NCBI GenBank assembly: GCA_017591395.1
Contig: WEDG01004963.1
Location: 1 to 64,000 of the forward strand
Origin: Schistocephalus solidus
Lineage: Eukaryota > Platyhelminthes > Cestoda > Diphyllobothriidea > Diphyllobothriidae
Direction: 5' to 3'
DNA length: 64,000 nt
Shown: positions 35,901-49,700 of the stretch, piece after piece
Position numbering within the stretch: the stretch's first letter is position 1
Layout of the letters: every line of letters starts with the position of its first letter
Program-made: the position numbers and the translations under genes
The notes under the pieces: model-generated
What the model saw: only the letters and a program-made list of their open reading frames with translations
Told to the model about the DNA's origin: nothing
Databases searched by the model: none

Positions 35901-38900
35901 GGTGCATAAAAAATGTCAAGGGAATTTTGTAAAAGATTACTCCCGCCAGGGTAGAAGGAAATATTCACCAGAATGTTCATGCCTTGTTAGCTAGCCGTAT
36001 ACTACAGTTCTACCGGCATCAGTGACGGCACCCACCGTGTGCCCCTCACGAGCTGGGAGCACTACCAGTGACCTGCGGAAGATGTGGCTAATAGTGAGAC
36101 AGACTTGCGCCGCACCTATCGACCTCTCACCGCTCATTCAACCACACGGCTCCAATAGCAAAAAACGAGAAGGCGGTCACAGGTTGGAGTGGGTGCAGCC
36201 GATTAAAAGGATACACCGGCCACCTGCGCGTACCACACACAAAAACTGGTCCACAACTTTAAATGCTAAAGTGTCTCAGGTGTTTCACAAGCACGGATGT
36301 CGCAAGTGCAACAGTCTTGCAGTCTGCTCCTCAGCACAGCGCAGAGGGGATTTATTTCGTCAGCTATCGGCCTCCCAGGCTACAGATTTTACCGTAGCAA
36401 GAAGGGTTCAGGCAGGTCAGATTTAATATAGAGAGGAATTCACTGATTTTTCAAAGGGAAAGGCCTCGTTGAAGATTCCTCCTCCCATGAGCCAGGTGGC
36501 GGAGCTTATGCACAGCATTTCATGCAAGTTCTGTTTTCGTTTATGTACGTGATGCGAATATGATCAGGCAAGATGAAGCCTGTCTCGATGAAGTCGCGAA
36601 TTGTACATCTGCGCATATGACGGTCTGCGGCAGTGGATAAGGATGGCTCGAACTGTCCTCGGATCCACTGACAATGATCGAGGGCCCAATGACTAACGCA
36701 CAATGTCGAGGCAGGTTTCGAGTTGACCGTTTGATCGTAGTCTCAAAGTGGGCATCAGTTGCGGAGCAAGGTCAATAGCGGTGAAATCATGAGGCAGACC
36801 ACGAAATAGGCTCAAACCACTTCAGACATACTTTTTAGATGACCTGAGATATCTTCCCGACGTTGTAGCAACAAAGGCAGGTTGCCTCACGCAAGACGGC
36901 AGTACCCGCGGCCTCGCATAGAATAAGGGCTGGCCAACAAACAGGTGCCATGCGCCAATGTGGATCCCGTGCTCGTTTCGAGCTCTCTACCCACTACGCA
37001 AAGCCCGACTACAATTTGACGAAGAAGGCCAACGAGACAGACGAAAAACTATAAATGTCGTTCTTATCTTGCTCTGATGCAACATTACCCGGCATTAAGA
37101 GTCCACTTAGAAACACACCTCTCAAAATTCGGCCAGTTGCTGTTAAGCAGACCAGCGAGTTTGCTGCAGGCCGTCATGACGACAGAACTCACGCCTGCCT
37201 CCGCGTTTCTCTCAATCCATGGCAACAGAAGGATGTCCAATCCAGGACATACGCTATCTTCCACGATCCACGAAGTACCTGGCTCTATGGAGGTTCCCAG
37301 GACATTCACTAGAGGCGCCATAAGGACATGACCCGAGGGAAGCGCAGGCAAGTGGGTTGGAGAGTCTCCGTAACGATACTGTCTCCGATGGAGTGATTGC
37401 AGCGTAGAAGCACCTAGGGGCAGAGGGAGCAAGAGGGCGTCTGAGTCACGTACAAAATTGCCGAAAAAATGACCAGGCGAGGGACTGGACGGCATGAGGA
37501 ACTTTCTCTAAAGATAAGTGAAGCAAAATTCCAACGAGGTCGATTTTATGCTGGCAACAGGGAGCCAAAAATAAGAGACTCTCCGAAAAACAGTTTTATG
37601 CCGGCGATACTGTAGCTGAAGACTGATGTTATAGGCTAGTTTTTGTATATACAGGGTTTTTGGTTGAAATAAGTTATTTTCACTGAGGATCTTCAAAAGG
37701 GTATCAAAGTCGGTTTTATTCTGGATATATACAAGAATCAAAGTATATTCTGGATGCCATATAAAAGAGGAAGACGGCTAAATTAGATTTTTTATTAATC
37801 GAACGAATCATCTATTACGCAGTAAAAAAAACCATCCTTCCGAAAGTAACCAACATACTGTATACATTCTGTGTAAGCAAAAATCCCAAATTTCTCTATG
37901 GTATGAAGAAGAGATTACACAGTTCACATAAAACGCTGTAGTGGATTTGGATCATGTTCCATACATTGTAGGCATCATTAATAAATTAACGGATAAGAGG
38001 TATTGTCGATTGAACACTTCAAGGTCTTTAAAAATTTCACTGTGAGAGACTTTTTAAACCAAAATATAGCCCTTTCTTAAAGTATAAAAATTGAAGACGT
38101 AATTTGGTAGCAAATTATTAAAAGAAAAAATATTTTTGTGCATGTTTTCCATAAAATATATTTGAATTAATACGAGCATTAAAAATCAATCTGAAAATAG
38201 CATACTACTCAAGTAGTCAATTTTTTACAGAGTTTACTTTTGCAGGCAGTCAGGCCGCTCATTCAAAAGCTGCTGTGACTGAAATATCTTGGGATTAAGT
38301 TGCACGATAATCAATACGAAAACCCTATTTAAGTAATTTATTGAATCAAAAACCTATTTCAGAAGTCCAACTGAAATTTCATGAGATTGGGAATCTACTG
38401 TAAATGCTCTAGTAGTACTTTCTGTGTGAGGATATTTATATTGGCAATACGGATTGGCCAAGGGTATTAATGTGCATAAAAGTATGGAGATAATTTCACG
38501 GTGTTATCCACAACTTGTAACATTGTCCCGTGAAGCATCGACAAGATACTGTAGCTGTGCACGCTAACAGGGGAGTGATACTATGAATTGTCCCGATAAT
38601 GTGTCCTTTTTGCAAGGTAAACGAAACACTTTCAAGTTCAAGAGAAGAGCCTACTTTTGGGCTCACATCGCGCTTAGTGAAGAAATTCCCGCATCGCAGC
38701 ATGGCACCTACCTCACACATGACCCAACCCAACATCAAGCAACGCATGCCAGTGAGTGGGAACTGGGATCCTACATGTGACTCCCATGCTGTGTGTGATC
38801 CGAGCCCGAGACTAACAAGATGCGCTAAAAGCCGCAGCTTAGAAGGTGGTCAACTGAAGATTCAACTCAGATTTCGCAATCAGCATAGTGCGGTTGGGTG

Positions 38901-41900
38901 GAGAGCGTTCGACTGGCAGACTGAGAGTCAGGCTGCAATAGCCTCTATGACACTCTCACTCAGTGGTATCTGAGCCGAAGTGGTGACATGCTTAGGGGCG
39001 GATCTGGCTGCATCAGCCATTTGCGCCCTCTCTCACCTCAGGTCTTCTTGACGCTGTCATGACATCGGGCCCAGGTGGGAGCAGGAGGAGGTGATATGGC
39101 TGATTCAGCGCAAGTTTACTCTCACTATAATATAATTCACGCGCATGCCACCGTCCCTGTGCCAACTCGCTGTGAGGCATACGGTGGACATCGTCGAAAC
39201 CGACGATCAAACTGCCGTTGGGACGCGATCGTTTTTGGCATGCGTGACGGGTCTTTTAGCTGTGTCCGTCACTGAGTGCGCGTCCAACTCCAATCGCCTC
39301 GTCATCAAAGAAAGTGGGAGATGTTGTAAAGGTCGGATTCATTAGAAGCTACTTAAACCAAGGGGTCGCTGATGCTCCGCTCACACTTTGGGGCACCCGG
39401 TGGATGTCGTCGTTTGCGATAGCGATACAACGCTGATTTAATCCACCAAAATCACAACGAGGAACCGTCAACTGGATTATACTGAGGAAAATTTCGCAAA
39501 GATTCGGCCTCCCCCTAGTGTAAGTCTGGCACGGGTCAGGTGTACGAATTGGAGGTGACACCGGAGGCAGCGGCCAGCCTTCAAGCGACAATAAACCGGA
39601 ACTGACAAGCACAAATTTCCGGTAGTACAGTGCAGGGTAGCTTCTCCAGGGTGGCAGGACAACGTCACCCGGTTTGGGGCCAATCAGTCGTCAAAACAAA
39701 CTACGCATACATTCGACAGGTAGACAAACGTACCAGCCTGAAGAAAGAATTCCAGCCAGTAGGGAAGAGAGGCTGAGCTAAGCAGGTCCAGCATCTCTAT
39801 GCAAGTTCGTCCACTAAAGAAGTAGAATGACGACACTAAAGTGGCCTCGGACGCCAGTTCGCCGCTCAAGCAGAGTCGCATGAGATCGGCTTCTGTGTCA
39901 AGGCTGCCCTCGTCTGTCGAGTCCTGTGGCTGTTGGGAACGCACACAGAGGAGGAATGGCTGTACAAACAGAGGGCTTGATCGTACTCGTTGCGGGAGAG
40001 AACAGAGCGCCGGTTGCAGATGAACCGAGGTCGCGGGCAATTCATCAGCACCGTCAGTATCCAGTACCAACTGAACACGGTTTGAGGCGAGAAGAGGGAA
40101 CTGAGCGGGTAGCTCTTGTAACAAGCAGGTGAGATCCTTGAGTGCGGAAGTTGAAAAATCCTCTCGCGTCGTCGCGGAAAGGAAAAGAGGAGATGGGCGG
40201 GGTGCATGGAGTTGGGTAGAACACCAGACTACAAACTGGGCGGCAGCCACCAACCAGTCAGTCTCCTTAAGAGATGACGCGGAGGTGTTTAACGCCGCCA
40301 CAGATGCGAGTCGCGGGACGACCCACTGGCGCAGGACGACCTCGGGAGAGGCGACTGACAAGCCGAGACCGTCTCGGCTAGTAGGCTCAGTAAAGAGCTG
40401 AGGCAGAACGGCAGTCTCATGGCTCATTGATGGGTAGATCGAAGAGGGACTGACTAAGGGGCCCAAACGGCTTATCAGGCTCACGTAGGCCCCTAGAAAG
40501 AACGAAAATAGTTAAATTAGTTAACCCGCAGCGGCTAGTACGACGAAGGTAAAAAATATGGTTTAAACATTGTAAGGATGCGGGATACATGTGAAGACGG
40601 TGAGTTAAACGGTCATGTCGACTTAGCTGCCATTGATGCCCGCCCCAAGCAAGACAAAAACCTGCAAGATTCAGAGGATTTGAGCCTGATTCAGAAGGCT
40701 AGACGCGAACCAATATCCAACACAGCCGCTGCGGTAAGAAGACACGCTCTGTCAGCGGCAATCCAGCAGACACCGGCTCGGAACGGTACGAAACAGTTAG
40801 AAGCAAGACAATTCCTTCCTCAAAGTCCAGAACGTATGTGACAAAAAACAGGGTTCATGAAAGGGTTGGCACTTGGGGATCGTTTGGTGGGTTGGTTGAG
40901 GTTCCCAACCAATGGTTGTGGAGCTATCCGAATGGGCTACCAGCTGGCGGTCGGATATATAGGTATATATGTACTATTTGCTATATTTGAGTAACATTTA
41001 TTTATGTATTATTATTGTCAACAGAGGGCTCACGCACTCCCATAATTCCCATGCGGAGAACCCCGAGGTCTTCCCTGCTTAACTATATGCAAACCTTGGT
41101 GACACCGTGAGTGCTCGCATCAACCAAACCTGGCGGCCATAGTCAATGCAGCCTCCGAACGTTCTCCCTTGGTTCGAACCGCAACGGACCGAGGAGGATC
41201 TGGGCGGATATTTCTGCCTTTGAAACCACTCCGCGGACACTGCAATCAGCAAAGGAGCATCTGGCTGCACCTTCCGCTTTACGGTGCTGATTCATGTGAC
41301 CTCCGTGATGCCCCTTGTTGGACCCCTTCCCCAAGAGCGACAGTTTTTTTCTCCTAAATATCATCGGGAGTTTTTTTTTCACTGTCTACTCTTTTTCAAC
41401 TATGTTCCACCCAGTTGGCTCATATCAATTGGCCTCGCCAACCTATCGAGATACGATTTTTTGATACCACAACTCGCATGTACAAATAGGGAATTCAAAG
41501 GTGACTCAACTACACTGAGTGATACGTGTTAATGAGAAACTATGGCAAAGTGCCTATCAAGCGTATAAATGAAACAAGCTGTGACGTAAAAGGTAATTTA
41601 AATGTGGAGAAGGTGATAAGAAAATAATGCGTTGCAAACCATATATTTCCTCGATATCCCCGGCTGTAGAGTCAGATAGACTAGACGAAAATGGCGGTGG
41701 CGGCGGCAGAAGAAGGCGATGCTGTGATATGAGAGGAATGGATGAGCCAGCAACAGCAGGTGGACGTTCCGCCTCAACCTCGGCCAGGCTCACCAGACGC
41801 CCATCTGTGAGCGGAAAGATGGCCAAGTGTCTCAGGGCCAGAGAGCACCGACGGCGCCTGTTGGAGTGGTTGCTGACCGCGACCTGCAGTAAAGACTGAT

Positions 41901-44900
41901 GTAAGTCGCCATAGCTCCGGAAACTGTTCTCGATGTTTCCGATCAGAGCTAGAAGGACTCCCGGTCGTTTGAGTTCATCTAGGCGAGATTCAGGAAAGGA
42001 AATAACAAGCATACTCCTAGAAGATGCATGCACTCGTGACTTGCAGTTCGGGCTTGACAACCGTGAAACTGACTTCGATCACAATGAGTAAAATAATACT
42101 ACTATGTCGCTGATAGTAAGTTATTTGTAGTAGATGAAGTGATGTATCGTAGATAGCTGCATTTCGAAGCCAGTAAATCTAAACGCGGAGTCAGCATCAA
42201 AAGGTATTTTCTGCAAGTGGATAAGGGATAAGGGGCATAAAAATTGCCAAAACAAACCTGGTGAAAGGTTTGAAGAAAGTTCGAGAAGTGATTCAGCCGA
42301 AACAGTCTGCACGCCCAGGGCCAACAACTTCGCCAAACAATGTTCCAACCTAGAGACGTTATCGGACTCCGCTGCCGTTACATCGGTATCAGTGGCAGCA
42401 GCGTGGCCATCGATGGGGTCTTCCATCAGAAATGTAGCGTCCAATTCCAACATGCCTAACCTCTCTATCAGGAGCCGAATCAAGAAGTTGTCAGGGGATG
42501 TGGCAGAAGTTATGGCATTCCGCATCAACTTAGAACTTGGGGTCTAAAGGGGCAGAAGATTAAATTAAACAGTTAATTAGTTTTGATAATCTGTGCACGA
42601 CGGGTTTCAATTATTAGAAAAACGATCCCGTCTACGAAATCGGGTAAAAGGCAGTAATTCACTTAATTCACTTGTGAAAAACTCGGAGGCCTCGGTGGGA
42701 TCCGAAAACACGCCAGCAAGGGGAAGGTCTTAGTACAGCTAACGCTCTATCCACTTGAGCTACGAGGCCCCACCAGGAGCCGTGATTTCAATCCCATTTG
42801 GGTCAAGTTACCCGCACAGCCAACTGCAACGTATAGAATCCACCAATTCGAATAGACTAAGCAGGATTTCCTAATCCATCAATCTAGAATCCACCAGTAA
42901 CTACCAGCCACAGTTAATTAGTAGGGGATTTCGGCGTCGGTTCGAATCCCACCAAGGCCACCGAGTTGTTCTACAAGTGGGTCCAATGAATTATTCAAAT
43001 CTGCCAAAATTTCCTACTAAGCTCACACGCAGTAAGCGACGTAACCCATGAAACGTGATGACCGAAATCTACATGCTGCTTTGGTGACCTTTCAAATGTC
43101 GAGCAGTTAAAAAATTCGCCTGACGTGTTCCGGAAGATATAAGCAATTATACGAAAAAAGGTTTACAAATTTACGTGAAAATTAGCATCTCTTATATTTT
43201 GGCAAATTACTGTTATTAACTGTCCTAGAACAGATTTGGGTATCAGTGCGTGGTTTTCTACTGGAGAGGAGTTGTCTAAACAGGAAAGGTTAACCAGAGC
43301 CAACCCCATTCACGTGAAGAGTTACCTCTTGAACGGCATAAATTAGGTGAAACAGGATGTAAATATGCATGTTTATTTCAGAAAAATGAAAATTTATTAT
43401 ACTTTAAAGTGAAGTAACAAAGGCTACTTCTAGCATTTTTCGTTGACATATCCCTATGTTCCTGGCATACGCAAATATTCCAAGCGTACAAGTACAAGCG
43501 AAATGGTCCACGAGTAAGAGGTTATTCTAACTGATTTTTTGCGGACTTGTTTCTGCTACTACGTGATTTAGAAAGGGAATGGCCACAACACTAGTAGCTT
43601 GAGTATTACTTGAGTATTTGAATTTTCACAATTTCATGTATTTAAATTTATAGGAAGGCACCTAAAATGAGCAAAGATAAGGAAATGGCTCCAGTATGCA
43701 GAGGAAAGGAAGACTGATTGAAATATCTTCAGTATCCAGTAGGGAAATGTATATGCCGGTCGAACGTTCTAATTTTTTCTTCAAATTCACTTGGAGAAAA
43801 GATAAAGCATAAAAACGGAAATATTATATTGAATCCTCGTAACAACCTTCTAAAACAAATAGTCAAACATTGGCCACTTTACTGTTTGTCATACTTCATA
43901 TTGCACTAATTCTTGGAAAACATTTGTAGCGCCTTCTACCTTGGCACCCACGCCGCGCACAAGGTCTCGAGCTGCCGGACCGAACGCACCAGCCTCTGCG
44001 ACAACCAAGCCAATCACAGGCGCACACAAACTGCTATTGGCTGATCAAGTGATCAAGCGGCCAATGACTCGCTCTCACATGACATTTTATTCACACATGC
44101 CCACATCACGCTCGCGGACAGACCACCAGTGAGTTACTACACAGAATAGACAACTCCCACTGGTCTTTCCCCATCTCTTCCTAGACGGAACAGGGCGTGA
44201 TGATTGCAGGGCCCTGAATATGAACAAATACTGCTTAGAGCCCTACAAATTTACCTCCCTGGCATTCTCAGTTGTTTGCATGGACGGGATTCATATAAGC
44301 CTAAAAATAGAGTTTTCGCATCCAACACGAAGGTTCACGCTTTCGAAATTTTAGAGTTTCGTAGGAAAGTTGTTATTTCAATAGTTCTTCTGCGTTTTCA
44401 TTAACTGAAGTTTATTTTGATTGAAGCATTCGGGCCGGTTTACGGTTGATTATACATACTTTGTTCACTTTCCCATATTTATGAGTTGCGTAATTTTCTG
44501 CGGGACTCCCAATACAGCATAACTTAGGACACCAAAAGTACTATCAACCAAGACATGCAATTGGAATAACCATTTTTAGTTTATTTGCCACCCTGAGAAC
44601 TGAACGAGTCTTGGGTTTGAACCAGTTTAGAGAGGCGAATCAGTCTTGCGTCCCTCCGCGACTCAAACGAACGAGAGGTACCGCCAACCAAGACTTGCAA
44701 CTGGGGAAATAATCATTTTTAGTTTATTCACCGCCCTGAGAGTTGTACTAGTCTAGGGGTTGAGCTTACTTTTCTGCCGGACGGGCCACGGACTACTTGA
44801 AGGCGTGTGTGTGGCGTCCGGTGGTGCACCCCCCAGTCACAGTGAATGGCGTTCCTTTGAGCTCCGTGTCCGACACGTTGGTGAGGGCGCTGACGGCTAC

Positions 44901-46706
44901 GTCAAGGTCAATCGATTTGCAGGCGCCGACGCGGTCACATGATATCACAAACTCCAACGCCCACACAGGCGTCTAGGTCGCGCTCGGCCTGCCGGCTGCA
45001 AGTCAACACAACCGTACTATTGATTATCATGCACCGTACGTCCGAGATATTTTCGCCCCAAGAGGATGCCGGCTATGGAAAAATCACACTCGGTTACATG
45101 CGCTGGACCAACACGGGGGCCAGATCAGGGGACGGCAGGCGCTACTCGGGTTGAGCTCCCATACCAAATTCGGAACATGGGTATGCGCGGTGGCACGCGT
45201 AGCTGCAGGCTCGCGCCGCACCAGCCACTCTTGTCAGTTATGGCACTCCGACTCCATGTTCTTTGATCCAGGCTTGGCGGCACGGTCAGGGCACTCTCCG
45301 ACCACACCAGCTACCTGCACCCGATCTCATCTCTGGTCATCTTGATTCCGTCTTGACACCGGGCACAGACGAGTGAGAGAAGAGTGTGGTAGCTGCAGCG
45401 CAAGTCACTCAAAACTAATCCCTGGGCCAGTCAATGTCCCTGCACCAACCTGCTGTGGAGCATACGGTGAACATCGTCGAAATCGACGGTAAAACTGTCC
45501 TGTGTTGAGTTCCAGCCGGCGCGCTGAGCGCGGACATAAGGGGTCCGCAGGAGTGACGGTCACCGTGATTGCATGGCACGCAACCAGTGGCGTTCCCTTC
45601 CAGATTACTTGACACCACTGCTACAAGTCTTCAAGTAATCCGTAACCAAGACGGCAGAAAGGTAAAATCAACAAAAACTCGAGACACATTCAAAATCCCA
45701 GGGCGGAAATTAAGCCAAAAAATGAGATAGTTTATTTACTGAACACTGCCGGCTGACTGCTACTCAAGTTAGCTGCACATAAGTAACCTGCCCGCCAACG
45801 TCTTCTGAACTCATTCGTGTCAGTTGACATGATCTGATTGCGAGGAACTAAGAGACATTAGTCAGGATTGGTCTCCACGGTCTCAAGAGACCACAGAATT
45901 GACACAGAAAAAAACTACTGAGGGGAATCGACGTCTGTCACTTCGTCTTTAGGTACTCTACCGACCACCTTGAAGCGGCGCCAATGGACAGCTGTGCGGC
46001 TCCGTTCTTCATGAGTCACTAAAGTCAAATATGGGTCGTGGCCCTGCTAAGTTCTCCTGACAGGCAACTTTATGTATCAATCCCAGTTTATCGTGAGCAT
46101 TGAAGTTAAAAAAGAGCCAAATGCAGAAAAGGTGACATACTGCCCGGTTGGCTGTCCTTCCGGACTGAAAGAGACTGTTTGGAAGGAAGAGGACCTGCCG
46201 GGGTACAGCGAAACAGGCAGCATCGGGATCTGCGTTATCATCAAGTGGCTTCACGGGGATCCAGGCGACACGAGACAGGCGATCACGGAGTTGCTCACCC
46301 ACGCCGGAGAAGATGCTATATGGAGTTCCTCGGGCCGCGCCGGCACCGGTGACACGGGAGGCTGACCTTTTACTTGCACCGACGCCCAAAGGCAGACAGT
46401 TGATAATGCGACCGAGTAATACCTGCTGCGAGAGACCTGAGGCTGCAATGGATTTAAGCTGGCGTGGGGAGGCCTGCACAAATGCAAGGATAAGAAGAGT
46501 CGGCGTTTTTTGGACACATTATGGAAAGCAGATTATGCTTTTCGGAAAGTATCAACAAAACTCACCGCGACAATGGCCTGAAGGAGATTCTCGAAGACAG
46601 TGGGTAACTGGCCTACAAGCCAACGATTCCACACACTGCTACCATCAACGTCCTCTCGAGATGATGTAAGGTCGAAATCAGCTAAAATGAGAATATATAT
46701 ATATAG

Positions 46707-46742
<36 letters not shown>

Positions 46743-49700
46743 ATAAGGTGAAATCGACAAAGACAAGGGAGACCGGAATGGCCATTTCTGGCTTATTAGC
46801 CGTCATCAGCCAGTCATACCCAATCCCAAGTGTGGCACACCTGGGATTCGAACCCGCGACCTTTGGTATTTGAGTCAAACGCTCTGACAGGCTTTTAAAT
46901 TATCCCGGTATGTTAAAGTCTGTGACTTGGAAGGCTGCCGCCTGACAGGAAAGCTCATTCCCCTCAGGACGGAGAGTCAGGCTGCAATGGCTCCTTCTCC
47001 GCGTAAATTCTACGGCACATGCTCCCTGATTCTGTGAAAACCTGGTCCATCTGGCGCTAACAAGGCGTGTGCGGCACGCGAAGACGAATTGCATAAGTCT
47101 GTTAGCCACCGCACCCGACCCTACCTCCGGTCTTCTGGGCCCTATCTCTGGACACCGAGTTCAAATAAGGCGGTAGAGAGTGAGAGAGAGAGAGAGAGAG
47201 CGAGAAAGAGAGTACGGCAGATGCGGCGCAATTCCACTAGTACCACTAAAAACTAATTTACGCGTGAGTCGCCGTCCCTGCGCCCGTCTTGGCTGTGGGG
47301 CGCACGGTGAACATCGTCATTCGCGACTGTGTAAATGTCGACTCATAGTGAGAGTACGGAAAAACCAGTATCATCAAAAAAGGTACTACTTATAGTACCA
47401 TTTGTTGGTATACTGCGAATTGTTTGTTTGTCCTGCAGAAATTGATCGTCCTCGACTGAGAAGTGCATTATACTTTCGAGTCTGACTCTAAAGCGTCCTT
47501 TCCCGGGCATCTAAATCAAACCCTTCCGTTGATAATATTTGCGAAATTATTGGCTTCAGATAATAACTTTATGACACACATTAAACAGAAAAAATGTTTG
47601 TGATAACAATCATTAATTTAGAAAGCACTGTGATTAGCAGTTGTACTCAAAAAACTGCGAGGCCGCCAGCAGTTAAACCTGCATACGCCTGCATTCAATT
47701 ACTATTAACTTGACTACTTATTTTATTTAGATAGGCAGGTAATGCCCAACGGTTGCTGAACGTGTTAGCATTAAGCTTCTGGGGTTGAGTTCAAGTTCAC
47801 TTGGATTTGCCCTAGGGAGGTGAGGGGGCTGCAGCGGATGGTGGGCTAGAGACATAGTCGTGGTGCATTAAGGTAAGTCACCATTCAGGTTGTTTTAGGG
47901 GTGGTGTTGAGTTTAGTTTCGTTCAGGTAGAATTGGGATAAACCGTAGGCTTACTTACAATAGGTGCAGTTTGGGTGAGGGTTGGAGTTAGTTTTGGGTT
48001 AGGGTTAGTTTTAGAGTTGGGGCTACAGTTAGTATAAGGGTAAATGTTAGGGCCAGGTTTATTCTTAAGTTTATTGGTAACGTTTCCCTGACCGTAAGTT
48101 ATAAATTCCATAATTCAATCATTCAATAATTCAATCATCAAATTAATCACAAGTAACTATTAAAGTAATACCAATAACTAATAATTGATCAATACTCATA
48201 AAAATTCCAATTTCTTGCAATCTCGCGAAATTAATCGCTGAGCGGTCACTGGAGATTCCCTAGCCACTTAAATTTTCGATAGTTTACCAGTTTGGTACGA
48301 AACACCGTTTTTCAAAATGCACGGTGTTTGTCAACTAAACTAGCATACGTAAACAAATTTCTGCATATTTACTACTTTTTCTACCCTTGCACCTAAAATA
48401 ATTACAACTTTTTCTACGCCATGTAAACCCCTATTTATCACGCCTCCTGTTCATAGGAAACCTTGCTTGTTAATTTACCAAATTTTCCAAAACTAGTCTC
48501 GATCTGTAATAGAAAAGAAAAAGGAAAAGCTACTAATTTCTAAAGCTCCTTCATTAGCTTCTCTTAGATGGTCTGAAAAAAGATTCGATGACAGTTGTGT
48601 GTCGCAGATTGGCTTTTGAAGGTTGGCCAAAGTGCACTTTTACTCAACTCTTAAATAACTCAACTGCTGGGTTATTTTTAGGTCTAAGTTATGGTTGTCT
48701 CAAGAGTCCCACCAAATCTACCGAACTCAGGCAAAAACCCACCGCCTGACAACGTACCATTCAGTAGAAAGGAGAAACCAGCACTTCGGACGGGGAGAAA
48801 GGCGTAAACAGGATACTCCGGAGGCGGGGATGTGTCGGTCAGATTGATTCCAACCGAGATGTTTGTGTGCTTCAGTGTTACCTGAAATAACAGACACACA
48901 CACACACATGCACGTCTCACGTCCAGAAGACAACATCAAGAAGGTCAAACATTATATGGAGGATGAAGACTCATTCCCGAGAGAGAGAGAATGAGTGGCA
49001 GTCTCAGCGCCTACCTTGGTGCGACAACCCAGGCGACGGAGTTGGTCGGGGTCGACCCAAAAGTGACGCGTGAATACTAGCCACTGGTGCTTATTTGTCA
49101 CCGTCGGGATGAGCGGCACCTCTGAGTTGGGGGACGCCAGACAAGTCTCCTCGATCATCACGAGTTCCAGGTATGAGGAGGACTCGCCAGCAGGCGAGAA
49201 GAGTCGCTTTGAAGTCTTGGCCAGCCGACGGTAGTCAAAGATGGAAGTCTGCACAGAAAGGCAGATAAACACATGTTAACGAGGCACCTTCTTGGTAGTG
49301 AATGCATCAACTAGGACAATTCTAGAGTGCTTGCCCAAAAGTGACATCAGTGAGAAGCACGGGGTGCCCCGGGGAGGTTAAGCTGCCCTGGGGGGATTCG
49401 CAGCCCAAGACGGATCTGATCTGATCTGACGGATCTGACCCACAAAAACATAACTGTAAGGTGTGCGCTCAGCCCAGTAGCCAAATTCCTGCAGATGCCT
49501 CGACTGGCGAGATAATCAAGGTGAGCGTACAGTGTGTAACTTAATTCATGCAAAATGTCGAAATTTGCGAAAGATTGCTAAGAACTCGCAAACTGGCATC
49601 GACGCATGTACCAAGGCTTTAAAATATTAATGAACAACCTTAAGCGAATGAGGAAATGTTTAGAAACACAAACTTTTTGAAAACCGGCATATTCTGAAAA

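Noticed and set aside
36022..36426. 134-codon plus-strand frame with Cys/His spacing
   Set aside because: The spacing does not match a zinc-finger or GIY-YIG pattern well enough, and it lies in an intron without splice support.
39841..40401. Plus-strand frames over exon 10
   Set aside because: They are GC-rich antisense shadows of a phase-consistent minus-strand exon.
43941..44132. Pro/Arg-rich plus-strand frame
   Set aside because: It is short, has no motif and no splice context, and is not matched elsewhere in the window.
46533..46766. Tyr/Ile-rich N-terminal extension of exon 6
   Set aside because: It is translation of an AT microsatellite. The acceptor ctcattttag and the phase place the exon start at 46681.
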